A DNA stretch of 64,000 nucleotides from Candidatus Accumulibacter sp. 66-26 (lineage in GTDB: Bacteria; Pseudomonadota; Gammaproteobacteria; Burkholderiales; Rhodocyclaceae), in NCBI GenBank assembly GCA_001897745.1, contig MKUH01000018.1, positions 89,613-153,612 of the forward strand, written 5' to 3'. A program made the position numbers and the translations under genes. The notes beneath the pieces were generated by a model, which saw nothing but the letters and a program-made list of their open reading frames with translations, was not told where the DNA came from and ran no database searches. This document shows positions 38,194 to 46,900 of this stretch, piece after piece. The first letter of the stretch is position 1. Each line of letters starts with the position of its first letter.

Positions 38194-39413
38194 TGACCTC
38201 CCATGGAAGACATCATGTTGGCGATAAGCGAGTAGATCGGCCCGAGCATGGCCACCACGAAGAACGCGAAAAACACCCCCATGACCAGCATCAGCAGCGG
38301 TTCGATGGCCTTCGTCAGGAGTTCGACGGCGGCCTGCACGCGCTGCATGTAAATGGTCGACAGCTTGGCGAGCTGCGCATCGAGGGCGCCGGTCTGTTCG
38401 CCGATGGCCACCATGCGGATGTCCAGGGGCGAGAAGATGTTGCAGCGCTGGAAGGCCTCGCGCAGGCTCAGGCCGATGCGCAGATGCTCGGGAATGCGGC
38501 GGATGCGCGAGCGGAAGTGGCGGTTCTGCGTGGTGCCGATCAGGCCGCTGATGGCCTCGGTGATCGGCACGCCGGCCTTGTAGACCAGCGCCAGATACTG
38601 GAAGAAAAAGGCTTCCTGCGCGTTGCGCACGACATTGCCGAAGATGGGCGCGCCCCAGGCGATGCGGTCGAAGACCTGGCGCAAGTCGCGCTGGCGCCGG
38701 GCCAGGGAGTAGGAGACGGGGATGAGGGCGGCCGCCGCGATCAGCCAGGGCCAGCCGCTGGAGGCGAAATCGCTCATCGAGATCAGCGTGCGGGTGGCCA
38801 GCGGCAGCTCGACGTCCATGCTCTTGTAAACGTTGGCGAGCTTGGGGACCACCATCAGCATCCAGAACAGGCCCGTGAGCAGCATCATGCCGAGGGTGAA
38901 GGCGGGATAGATCACGGCGCGCAGGGACGCCGACTTGATCTCCTCGATACGCCCGATGTAGGCGGCGGCATCGCCCAGCATCTGGGCCAGGTTGCCGCTC
39001 GCTTCGCCGATGCTGGCCATGCTCACGGCGACTTCCGGGAACTGTCGCGAGCGCTCCATCGCCTGCGACAGGCTGACGCCGTTCAGGAGGTCGCGCCGGA
39101 TCTGCTCGGCGGTGTATTTCACCGAGCTTTCCCGCGTCCCCTGCACGAGGTCGGCCAGGGCGGTCTGCAGGTCGAGACCGCCCTGCACGTAGAGCGAGAG
39201 GTAGTTGCAGAATTCGACGACCTGGGCGGGGCGCAGCCTGCCGCGCATGGCGGAGACGAGATGGTCGACGGCCTCCGGCAGTTCGTAGAAGCGGTCGATT
39301 TGCTCGCCGCGCTTGCGCAGCTCGTCGTAGAGGGCGGCGAGCGTGTCGTAGCTGCCGCTGCGCCAATCGACGCCGCCGTCGGCGGTGACGCAGGAATAGA
39401 CGATGAAGGGCAT
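38190..39413 (-). CDS. mshG: MshG-like inner-membrane platform protein
   Basis: This 407-residue protein is of the GspF/PilC family. Two tandem T2SSF domains at about residues 70-190 and 275-395 each precede hydrophobic segments. MSVGEASGNL-like motifs are present (SIGEASGNLAQML, AIGEQTGALDAQL). It is the rotating or anchoring platform on which MshE acts. It starts three bases after mshE ends and overlaps the following prepilin gene. Confidence 0.92.
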   Translation of the reverse strand: MPFIVYSCVTADGGVDWRSGSYDTLAALYDELRKRGEQIDRFYELPEAVDHLVSAMRGRLRPAQVVEFCNYLSLYVQGGLDLQTALADLVQGTRESSVKYTAEQIRRDLLNGVSLSQAMERSRQFPEVAVSMASIGEASGNLAQMLGDAAAYIGRIEEIKSASLRAVIYPAFTLGMMLLTGLFWMLMVVPKLANVYKSMDVELPLATRTLISMSDFASSGWPWLIAAAALIPVSYSLARRQRDLRQVFDRIAWGAPIFGNVVRNAQEAFFFQYLALVYKAGVPITEAISGLIGTTQNRHFRSRIRRIPEHLRIGLSLREAFQRCNIFSPLDIRMVAIGEQTGALDAQLAKLSTIYMQRVQAAVELLTKAIEPLLMLVMGVFFAFFVVAMLGPIYSLIANMMSSMGGQ

Positions 39414-39416
39414 GGC

Positions 39417-41039
39417 TTAGATCACCCGCTCGAGTTCGGCGAGGTCGGTCAGGCCGGCCGCGACCAGGGCGCGCCCGGCGTCGAGCAGGGATTTGACGCC
39501 CAGCTGGCGGGCCCGCGTCTCGATTTCGGTGGGCATCGCGCCGCGTTCGATCATGCTGCGCAGTTCGCCGTCGAACTCGATGATTTCGGCGATGGCGGAG
39601 CGCCCGAGGTAGCCGGTGCGGTTGCAGCGTTCGCAGCCGACGTGTTCGAACACCTGTTCGGGCAGTTCGCCGTGGCGCTGGCGCGCGGCGGCCGACGGCG
39701 CGCTCGCCTGCCGGCAATGCGGGCACAGCCGGCGTACCAGGCGCTGGGCGACGACGCCGTTCAGCGAGGCCGAAAGCACGAAGTCCTGGCAGGCGAGGTC
39801 GCGCAGGCGGACGATGGCGCCGACGGCGTCGTTGGTGTGCACCGTGGACAGCACCAGGTGGCCGGTCTGCGAGGCGCGCAGGGTGAGCTGGGCGGTGTCG
39901 GTGTCGCGGATCTCGCCGACCAGGATCACGTCCGGGTCTTGCCGCAGGAAGGCGCGGATCGCGGTGGCGAAGGTGACGCCGGCCTTCTCGTTGACTTCCA
40001 TTTGCCGGGCCATCGGCACGCGGATTTCAACCGGGTCTTCCACGGTCAGGACGTTGCGTTGCAGCATGTTGATCCGGCGCAGCATGGCGTAGAGCGTGGT
40101 GGTCTTGCCCGAGCCGGTCGGGCCGGTGACCAGGATCGCGCCGTGCGAGCGCTGGGTGAGGCGGTCGATCTGCGCGATCTGGGTTTCGCTGAAGCCGATG
40201 CTGGCCAGCGAGTACATGTCGTGGTTGCCCGCCAGCACCCGGATGACGAGGTTTTCGCCGTTGACCCCGGGCATGGTCGAAATGCGCAGGTCGTAGCGCC
40301 CCTCCAGATAATTGAAGGCCATGCGCCCGTCCTGCGCGCGGTTCTGGTCGGCGATGTCGAGGGCGCTCAGCACCTTGACGGCGGAAACCAGGCGCTGGTG
40401 GGCGGTGGCCGGCAGCGAGTAGCGCAGCAGCAGGACGCCGTCCACGCGTAGGGAAACCAGGCTGGCCAGCGGCGTCGGGCTGATGTGCATGTCCGAGGCG
40501 TGGCCGTCGATGGCGCTGGCGATCAGCAGCTCGACGAGGCGCTCGGCGGCGAAGTCGCGGCCGGCGGCGATCGATTGGGACATGCGCTCGATTTCCTCGT
40601 CGAGCGGGTGCTCGGCGCGGAAGTAGCGGCGCTGGATTTCCTTGATGAGCAGCCCCTTGGGCGCCACCACGAGGCGCAGCGGATGGCTGACGAAGCGGCC
40701 GAGCAGGCCGGGCAGGGTGGGATTGCCTGGGTCCTCGGTGGCCAGCGTCAGGTAGCCCCCGTCCAGCGCGAGGGGCAGGACCATGTGCTTCTGGGCGAAG
40801 TTGAAGGGCACCAGACGCAGCACGTCGGGCGCGTAGGCTTCGTTCAGGTCGGTGAATTCGGCCCTGGACTGGTGGGCGATCGCCTGCGCGATTTCCAGGT
40901 CGGTGACGAAGCCCAGCGCCTGCAGGGTTTCGCCCAGGCGGCTGCCGGAGGTCTTGGCGATCTTGAGGGCGTAGGCCAGCACGTCGTCGTCGACGATGCC
41001 GAAGCCTTTGAGAATCTGGCCCAGCGATTGGTTGTTCAT
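39417..41039 (-). CDS. mshE: MshE-type pilus extension ATPase
   Basis: This 540-residue cytoplasmic ATPase is of the GspE/PilB family. The N-terminal segment contains RLGETLQALGF followed by IAQAIAHQ (about residues 34-57), matching the MshEN motif that binds cyclic di-GMP in Vibrio MshE. The C-terminal domain has Walker [10 protein letters not shown] near 305, Asp box ILVGEIRDTDTAQ, His box STVHTNDA and the metal-binding CPHC/CERC pair. The start at 41039 overlaps the previous stop (TGATG); the longer open frame belongs to no protein. Confidence 0.94.
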   Translation of the reverse strand: MNNQSLGQILKGFGIVDDDVLAYALKIAKTSGSRLGETLQALGFVTDLEIAQAIAHQSRAEFTDLNEAYAPDVLRLVPFNFAQKHMVLPLALDGGYLTLATEDPGNPTLPGLLGRFVSHPLRLVVAPKGLLIKEIQRRYFRAEHPLDEEIERMSQSIAAGRDFAAERLVELLIASAIDGHASDMHISPTPLASLVSLRVDGVLLLRYSLPATAHQRLVSAVKVLSALDIADQNRAQDGRMAFNYLEGRYDLRISTMPGVNGENLVIRVLAGNHDMYSLASIGFSETQIAQIDRLTQRSHGAILVTGPTGSGKTTTLYAMLRRINMLQRNVLTVEDPVEIRVPMARQMEVNEKAGVTFATAIRAFLRQDPDVILVGEIRDTDTAQLTLRASQTGHLVLSTVHTNDAVGAIVRLRDLACQDFVLSASLNGVVAQRLVRRLCPHCRQASAPSAAARQRHGELPEQVFEHVGCERCNRTGYLGRSAIAEIIEFDGELRSMIERGAMPTEIETRARQLGVKSLLDAGRALVAAGLTDLAELERVI

Positions 41040-42547
41040 CAGCGGAAGTCCTCGGCGCGGGCGGTCAGTTGGGAGATCAGGCGGGCGCGATTCCTGGCCG
41101 CGTCGAAATCGAGGTGGGCACGTACGAAGCCGAGCTTCGGCGAGAGGCGGCGGATGACTTCCGCCGCCTGCCGCTCGACCATGTCGTAGCTGCCGGGGAG
41201 GGTCAGTTCCAGGCTGAGGGTATAGACCCCGGGCTCCGCCGCGACCTTGGTTTCCTGCGCCGGTTTCTCCTTGGGCGGGCTGCTCATGAAGCGGGCGAGC
41301 ATGTCGAGTCCCTTGTTCTCGCCGCCGGCGCTTTGTTGTTTCGCCTCGGGTGGGGCGTCGCCCTGGGCGTAGAGTTGAAGCGACGAAATGGCGATGCCGC
41401 CGGGCAGTTCGTGCGAAATCCAGGCCAGCAGGCGATCCGCCCGTACCTGCTCGGAGCGCCGCTTGAGCAGCTCCGTGAAGTCCTTGAAGCGTTCCAGTTC
41501 TCTGGGGTTCGGCACGCGTTTCACCAGCGCGTCGCGTTCGGCCAGCACCTTCTGCCGTTCCTGCTCGATCTGCCCGGCACGGCCGGCGTTCTGCACCGCT
41601 TCGAGGGCGAAGAGCAGGCCGAACAGCAGCGTGCCGCCGAGCAGCACTGCCGCTGTCGGCAGGGCCACGTGCCAGGCGATGGCCTTGCGGGTTTGGGCGT
41701 CCTCGAGGAAATTCCAGGCGCGGCGCACGTAGGAGAGGCCGTAGAGTTCGGGTTCGGCGAGCGCGTCGCCGCCCTGGATCAGGGCGGCGATCTTCTTTTC
41801 GACCTCGCGCGACGAGTAATCGCGCGCCTGAGCGCCCTGGGCGGCCAACGGCCGCAGGTCGCCGAGGTAGGCGCGCAGCGCGACCTCCTTGCCCGGCTGT
41901 CCGCCCATGCCCGAGGCCAGTCCGCCGGCGGCCATCACCTCGGCGCGCTGCACGGCGACCGCGGCCGCTTCCAGATCGCCGGCGGGCAGGCTTTCCATGC
42001 GCCGCTGGCGCACTTCGCCGTTTTCCGCGACGAAGGAAACGAAGCGCTCGCCCCGCGCAAACAGGGCCAGCACCGGCTCGCGGGTGGCCTTGGCGATCAG
42101 CGCGGCGATCGCCGCTTCTTCGAGGGCGGCCAGGCTGACCGGGCGCGTCGGCAGGGGCAGGCCTTCCTCCAGGCGCAGGCAGTCGATCTCGGCGGCGGCC
42201 ATCAGCTTGAGCGTCACGTCGTGTTCGCCGGCGAGGTGGGTGGTCAGGCGCAGGCGATAGGCTTCGTTGAACAGCATCTCGCCGTCGATGAAGCGGCGGG
42301 CGACGACGTTCGCCAGCCGCTTGTTCTCGGTCTGCGCCTGCGTGCGTTCGAAGTAGGCGCCGCGCGAAAAGAAGCTGGCCCGCAGATCCCAGCCGCCCAG
42401 GCGCTGGAGTTCGCTCATGGCGCATTCGCCGCGGCGTTCGACCTTGCGGCCGCTCATGACGGCATAGCGCACCCGGCGGGCTTCGGGCGCTTCGCCGCCT
42501 TGTTCTCCGGCGGACACCAGAACGGTGCCGGACAAGCGTTTCAACAT
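41039..42547 (-). CDS. MshI-like protein, PilM- plus PilN-like parts
   Basis: This 502-residue protein has a cytoplasmic N-terminal part (about 1-290) in the place of an actin-like PilM/MshI domain and one transmembrane helix at about 297-318 (VALPTAAVLLGGTLLFGLLF). A coiled coil and a PilN-like periplasmic domain follow (about 320-500). It thus looks like PilM and PilN in one chain, the base of the alignment complex. The ATG at 42547 begins MLKRLSGTVL. It follows the pilin gene after a 126-base spacer with two hairpins. Confidence 0.72.
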   Translation of the reverse strand: MLKRLSGTVLVSAGEQGGEAPEARRVRYAVMSGRKVERRGECAMSELQRLGGWDLRASFFSRGAYFERTQAQTENKRLANVVARRFIDGEMLFNEAYRLRLTTHLAGEHDVTLKLMAAAEIDCLRLEEGLPLPTRPVSLAALEEAAIAALIAKATREPVLALFARGERFVSFVAENGEVRQRRMESLPAGDLEAAAVAVQRAEVMAAGGLASGMGGQPGKEVALRAYLGDLRPLAAQGAQARDYSSREVEKKIAALIQGGDALAEPELYGLSYVRRAWNFLEDAQTRKAIAWHVALPTAAVLLGGTLLFGLLFALEAVQNAGRAGQIEQERQKVLAERDALVKRVPNPRELERFKDFTELLKRRSEQVRADRLLAWISHELPGGIAISSLQLYAQGDAPPEAKQQSAGGENKGLDMLARFMSSPPKEKPAQETKVAAEPGVYTLSLELTLPGSYDMVERQAAEVIRRLSPKLGFVRAHLDFDAARNRARLISQLTARAEDFR

Positions 42548-42598
42548 CGTGTTTCCTCGTGTTTCGTGTCGGGGGCAACTGCGGGCTAAGGGGGAGAT

Positions 42599-42661
42599 GG
42601 TCCTTCGCGGGGGCGCACGGCGTGTGCCGCCCCGGCGAAGGACCACCCTGGCGGGTGGTCC
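42599..42661 (-). promoter_or_regulatory. Two overlapping, mutually exclusive hairpins between pilin and assembly genes
   Basis: Read on the minus strand, hairpin 1 is GGACCACCC (42661-42653) with GGGTGGTCC (42648-42640). Hairpin 2 is GGTCCTTCGC (42644-42635) with GCGAAGGACC (42608-42599), with further GC pairs inside. The strands share 42640-42644, so only one can form. No T-run follows either. They may end or slow most transcripts after the pilin gene, or protect the pilin mRNA 3' end, giving more pilin than machinery. Confidence 0.6.
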
Positions 42662-42673
42662 TCGATGTGCGCC

Positions 42674-43414
42674 TTAGGGGGCCAGTCGGTCGAACTGGAA
42701 GTAGATGGCGACGACCCGGTCGTCGTTGGCGTCGGTCGTGCCGGTAGGCCAGACGGCACCGTTGGGGGTGGCCGTGGCGCCGTCATGCAGCAGGCGCACG
42801 CGTCCCACCGCGCCGCCGTTGGCGCCCGGAGATGCGCCGTCGATGGCGACGTCGATACCCTTGGCCATCCACAGCGGGACGTCGTAAATGACGATGACGT
42901 TGGCCGGGACGCTGTTGGTGCCGATAGGCCAGTTGCCGACGGCGTAGTAGTTGTTGGTCTGGTTCTTGGTGATCAGGCGGTTGAGGCGGGAGGGGTCGAC
43001 GATGTTGGCCTTGCGCAGATCCTTCCAGACGACGTTGGGATCGGTTTCGATGCTCGTCGTGGTGAGACAGGCGGGGCCTGTTCCGGCCGTCGGATCGATG
43101 TTGTCGTCCCAGACGGCGCCTGCGAGACGCGTGACCTGCAGCGTTGCCGGGGTGACGCCGATGATGCCGTCGGAGTTGCAATCGCCGGCCAGACGGCCGG
43201 TGCGCTTCTCGTGTTCGAAAATCATCGACTGGATGCCGCGAATGTCGGAGACGGTACGCTCGATCTTGGCCTTGTTGATCATGTCGGTGCCTTTCAGGGC
43301 GCCGACCAGAATGATGCCGGCGATCACCAGCACGATGGCCAGTTCGACCATGGTGAAACCCCCTTGCCCGCGGGCCGGCCGGCCGCGGAGGTGTTTCATT
43401 GCGGAAATGTTCAT
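42674..43414 (-). CDS. Type IV pilin, probably the major MshA-like subunit
   Basis: This 246-residue prepilin has the leader ending ARGQGG, then FTMVELAIVLVIAGIILVGA with Glu5. The mature globular domain is about 225 residues, larger than Vibrio MshA (about 170). Three cysteines are visible (GDCNSDG, PACLTT). It is the first gene of the cluster with its own upstream region; AGGAG lies nine bases before the ATG. The position first in the operon and the hairpins after it suggest it is the major subunit. Confidence 0.87.
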   Translation of the reverse strand: MNISAMKHLRGRPARGQGGFTMVELAIVLVIAGIILVGALKGTDMINKAKIERTVSDIRGIQSMIFEHEKRTGRLAGDCNSDGIIGVTPATLQVTRLAGAVWDDNIDPTAGTGPACLTTTSIETDPNVVWKDLRKANIVDPSRLNRLITKNQTNNYYAVGNWPIGTNSVPANVIVIYDVPLWMAKGIDVAIDGASPGANGGAVGRVRLLHDGATATPNGAVWPTGTTDANDDRVVAIYFQFDRLAP

Positions 43415-43468
43415 GTGTGCGACTCCTAAGCAAAAAATATCGAGATGAATGGTTGTTCCGCCGTCGCG

Positions 43469-43497
43469 GCGCCTTTCAGTCAGCCTGAAATTGGCGC
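43469..43497 (-). repeat. Imperfect palindrome in the pilin leader
   Basis: GCGCCTTTCAG (43469-43479) pairs with CTGAAA-TT-GGCGC (43485-43497), with a two-base bulge and the loop TCAGC. It lies 55-83 bases before the pilin ATG, at or just after the predicted transcription start. It could be an operator or a 5' mRNA stem. Confidence 0.6.
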
Positions 43498-43499
43498 GA

Positions 43500-43529
43500 C
43501 TTTAACGAGCGACCGTTATATGACCGTTA
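43500..43529 (-). promoter_or_regulatory. Candidate SARP-type box: 11-bp-spaced direct repeats before the pilin gene
   Basis: On the minus strand TAACGGTC occurs twice, at 43529-43522 and 43518-43511, starting 11 bases apart. Five bases later comes TTAAAG (43505-43500), a weak -10. No normal -35 is seen. SARP activators bind direct repeats of this period in place of the -35 element, and two SARP-like regulators are encoded just upstream. Confidence 0.5.
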
Positions 43530-43926
43530 GAGCAGTAGGGGGATTTGAGTGGCGCAGCCAGCCCAAAAGCTCGATGTGGCAAGGGCTTCAGGATGGGAGT
43601 GCTATGTTTTTGGCATTTGTTTCGGAGCGGTGAAAACCGGGCCGAACAGGGTTTGCGCCGGCGCGTGTCCTCACGCCGGTGCGCGGGCGCGCTGCGGCTT
43701 GCGGAACTGTCGTGACGGAGAGACGGCGGGCGGAGGTGCGCGCGTCGTCAGCCGGCGGCGCGCAGGGGGACTGTCAGCGAGGCGCGCCTGCGGCTGTCTT
43801 GAGCGGAGGGTGGCGCGGGGCGTTCCGGAATCGCCGTCTCAACGCGGCGGCGCGTAGCGTTCGCTGCCAGGGCTGCGAACAGTCGCGAGGGGCGCCCCAT
43901 GGAGGGGACGGCCGGTGGAGCGCCGG

Positions 43927-46900
43927 CTATGCGCCCTTGACCGGCTCGGCAACCCGGGTTTTCCGTGTTTCCCGGGCTTTCGGGGGCGTCTCGCAGGGTT
44001 GCGGGGCGCGGCTCGTAAACCCGGCGAGCAGCCCCAGCGCCTGCTGTGCCTGCGCCAGTTCGCCGGCGCGCAGAAGGTGGGAGACCGCTTCTTCGTCCGC
44101 GCCGCGCCTGTGCAGGCAGCTTCCCTTGCTCCACAGCAGGTCGGCCAGGCAGTACTGGTCTTCGTGCCGGTCGGCTTCTCGGATGGTGAGGTCGAGCAGC
44201 TTTTCCGCCTCGTCCCATTCGCCCTGCGCCATCAGGGCGTCGCTCGCGATCCAGCGCAAGGTGGTGATGCCGCCCCGATAGGCCTGTTGCATCAGCGCCG
44301 CCGCAGCGAACAGCGGCCGCGTGTCGGTCAGCGCGCCGCGCTTTGCCTGCGCCCACAGCAGGAAGAGCTGGTTCGCGCCTTCCCACAGCGGAAAACCGTG
44401 CCGCTGCGCGAGGACCAGCGCCTCGCTCGCCAGTTCGACCACCTGATCCACCGCGCGCCGCCGCCAATGGACGGTGACGCCGAAGGTCAGCATGAAACAG
44501 AGGGCGTGCGCCCGCCCGCCCTCGCGGGCCAGCGCAATGCCTTCGCGCACCGTTGCGCAGGCCGCCGCTTCGTCGCCGAGGAACCAGAGGTTCCAGGCGT
44601 GGAAGGCCCGGCAGACGATCGCCGGGTCGTCCAGGCCGTAGCGCATGCGTTCGCCGGGCGGCATGCGGGCGGCGAGCGCGATGCCGCGCGCCTGCCAGCT
44701 TGCCGCTTCGACCAGACCGCCGTTCCAGAACAGCGAGTTGCCCAGGGCCGCACAGGCCATTAGCCGCTCCGCGTCGGTCCGCGCCATCGCTTCCAGGCGC
44801 CGGGCGGTGTCGATCCCGTCCAGTTCGCCCTGGGAACTGCTGCCCCAGTATTGCCCGCTGAGGGCGGCGAACAGGTTTTCATGGGCGTCGGCTCTCTGGA
44901 CGGAGGCCGCGCCCAGTTCCGCCACCGCTTCGCTGTACAGGCGGTGTCCGAGCGCCGAGCCGAAGCCCTCGGCGAGCTGGGCGGCGCGTCCCAGATGCAG
45001 GCGCGTGGACAGGACGAATGCGGGGTCGGCCCGCTCGCCGAGCGCGGCGAGCGTGTCGAAGGCCTTCTGGAAGCAGGCTTGCGCATCGGCGGCGAACTCC
45101 CGGGCCATCGCCGCCGTCCCCGCCTTGCTCCACCATTCGGCGGCTTCCGGCCGACACTGGGCGGCGGAAAAATGGCGGGCGATTTCCTCGACGGCATGCG
45201 CCGACCGCTCGAGCAGCATGCGTGCCGTCCGTTCGTGCAGGCGTTTCCGTTGGGCGTAGGGCAGGCCGTTGTATACCGTTTCCCGGATCAGGTCGTGGCA
45301 AAAGCCGAAGCTGCCGTCGGCGTTCGCTTCGATCAGGCGCTGTGCGACGGCGCGCGCCAGCGCGGACGGGATGTCGCCGGGCGGGAGCAGGGCGGCCAGA
45401 TCGTTCAGCCGGAAGGTGCAGCCGAGGACCGAGGCGGCGCGCAATACGTTCTTCGCCGCGCCCAGCCGGTCGAGTTCGCCCTGCAGCAGTTCGGTGATCG
45501 GCAGCAGGTGGTGCTCGCCGTCCTGCCAGGACCTGATCAGGCGCTCGACGAACAATGGAATGCCGCCGCTCGCCTCGGCGATGGATTGGCGTCTGGCGGG
45601 CGGAATGAGGCCGTCCGGGTCGCCGAGCGCGATCATCTCCAGCGTTTCCGCGTTGCTCAGCGGGCGCAGTTCGTAATCCTGCCGCAGGCTCGGCGGGCAG
45701 TCGCAGGGAACGTCGGGGCGGGTGGTGATGACCAGCAGTACGCGCTGCGCCGTCAGGCCCTTGGCGATCAGGGCGAGCAATTCCCGGGTCGCCTGGTCGG
45801 ACCAGTGCAGGTCGTCCACCACGATCAGGGTGGGTGCTTTCGCGAGCTGTCTTTCCATCAGCTCGATCAGTGCCGCAAAGGCGTCGCTCTTGGAGGCCGG
45901 CGCCTCGGTGCCGGGGCCGCTCGCGCCGTCGGCGAGGCAGAGCAGGGCGGCGGTGGCCTCCTCTCGGAAGCCGGGGAATTGCTGCCGCAGGTTCCGGGCG
46001 ATTCTTTCCTGGCGTGCGGACGGCGCACCGTGCGGCGGGCTTTCGGGTTGGGGGTCGAGGCTGGCCAGCACCGGCGCCAGCGGCTGGTGCTGAAGTTCAA
46101 GCTGGCACGCCACGCGGTGCAGGGTCCCGCCCGTGGTGCGTACCCAGCGCGCCAGCATGCCGACCAGGCGGGTTTTGCCGAGGCCGGCGGGCGCGCGCAC
46201 GACGGCGACCCGCGGGCGTCCCGCGCAGGCTTCGCGCCACAGGGCCTGTAGTCCGGCCAGTTCGTTCTGGCGGCCGGTGAACGGGGCATCCTGACGTGCG
46301 CCGCCCGGATGCTGGACGTCGCCGTCCGGCGCGGCGGCGCCGAGCAGCTGGAACAACGCGTGTTCTCCTTCGATACCGGGAAAGCGTTGCACGCCGACCT
46401 GGCGGAAATCGAACGCGGTCGCCGCCTGCCTGATCACGCTCTGGCTCGCCCAGATTTCGCCGGGGCCGGCGGCCCAGCCGATGCGCATTGCCAGGTCGGG
46501 AACCTCGCCGACCAGACTGGGGGCGCCCGGGGTCGGCCGGAACAGGACTTTCCCGGCGCCCAGGCCCATCCGCAGCGGGAAGCTTTCCGCCAGGGCCCGG
46601 CGCAGGTCGCACGCGGCGAGCAGCGCGCGCTCGGTCGAACGTTCCACGCCGTGGCCGAGGCCGAAGGCGGCGAGCACGCCCCGGCCGGCAACCGCGACCA
46701 CGGTGCCGCCGCGCTGCTGGACGATGCTCCGGAGCAGGTCGATGAAGTCGTCGTCCACGTCGGCGGCTTCGTCGTGGCGCATGCCGAAGTCGCAGTACAG
46801 CGTTACCAGCCAGCGCAGTTCGGGCAGCGCGGATTCCGTCGCTTCCCCCGATCCCGCGGAAACGGAAGCACCGCCGGACCTGCTCGCGGCGAGCATGTTG

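Larger units (their letters stand above)
43415..43926. other. 512-base gene-free region before the pilin gene
   Basis: No convincing gene is present; short open frames here lack ribosome sites and resemble nothing known. The left third holds the pilin leader palindrome (43469-43497) and the 11-bp direct repeats (43511-43529). The right part holds only GC-rich imperfect stems near the end of the first regulator gene (for example GCCGG/CCGGC around 43910-43926), without a T-run. Confidence 0.6.

Noticed and set aside
43445..43857. Short plus-strand frames in the pilin upstream region
   Set aside because: No ribosome sites and no recognisable products; they overlap the likely pilin control region.
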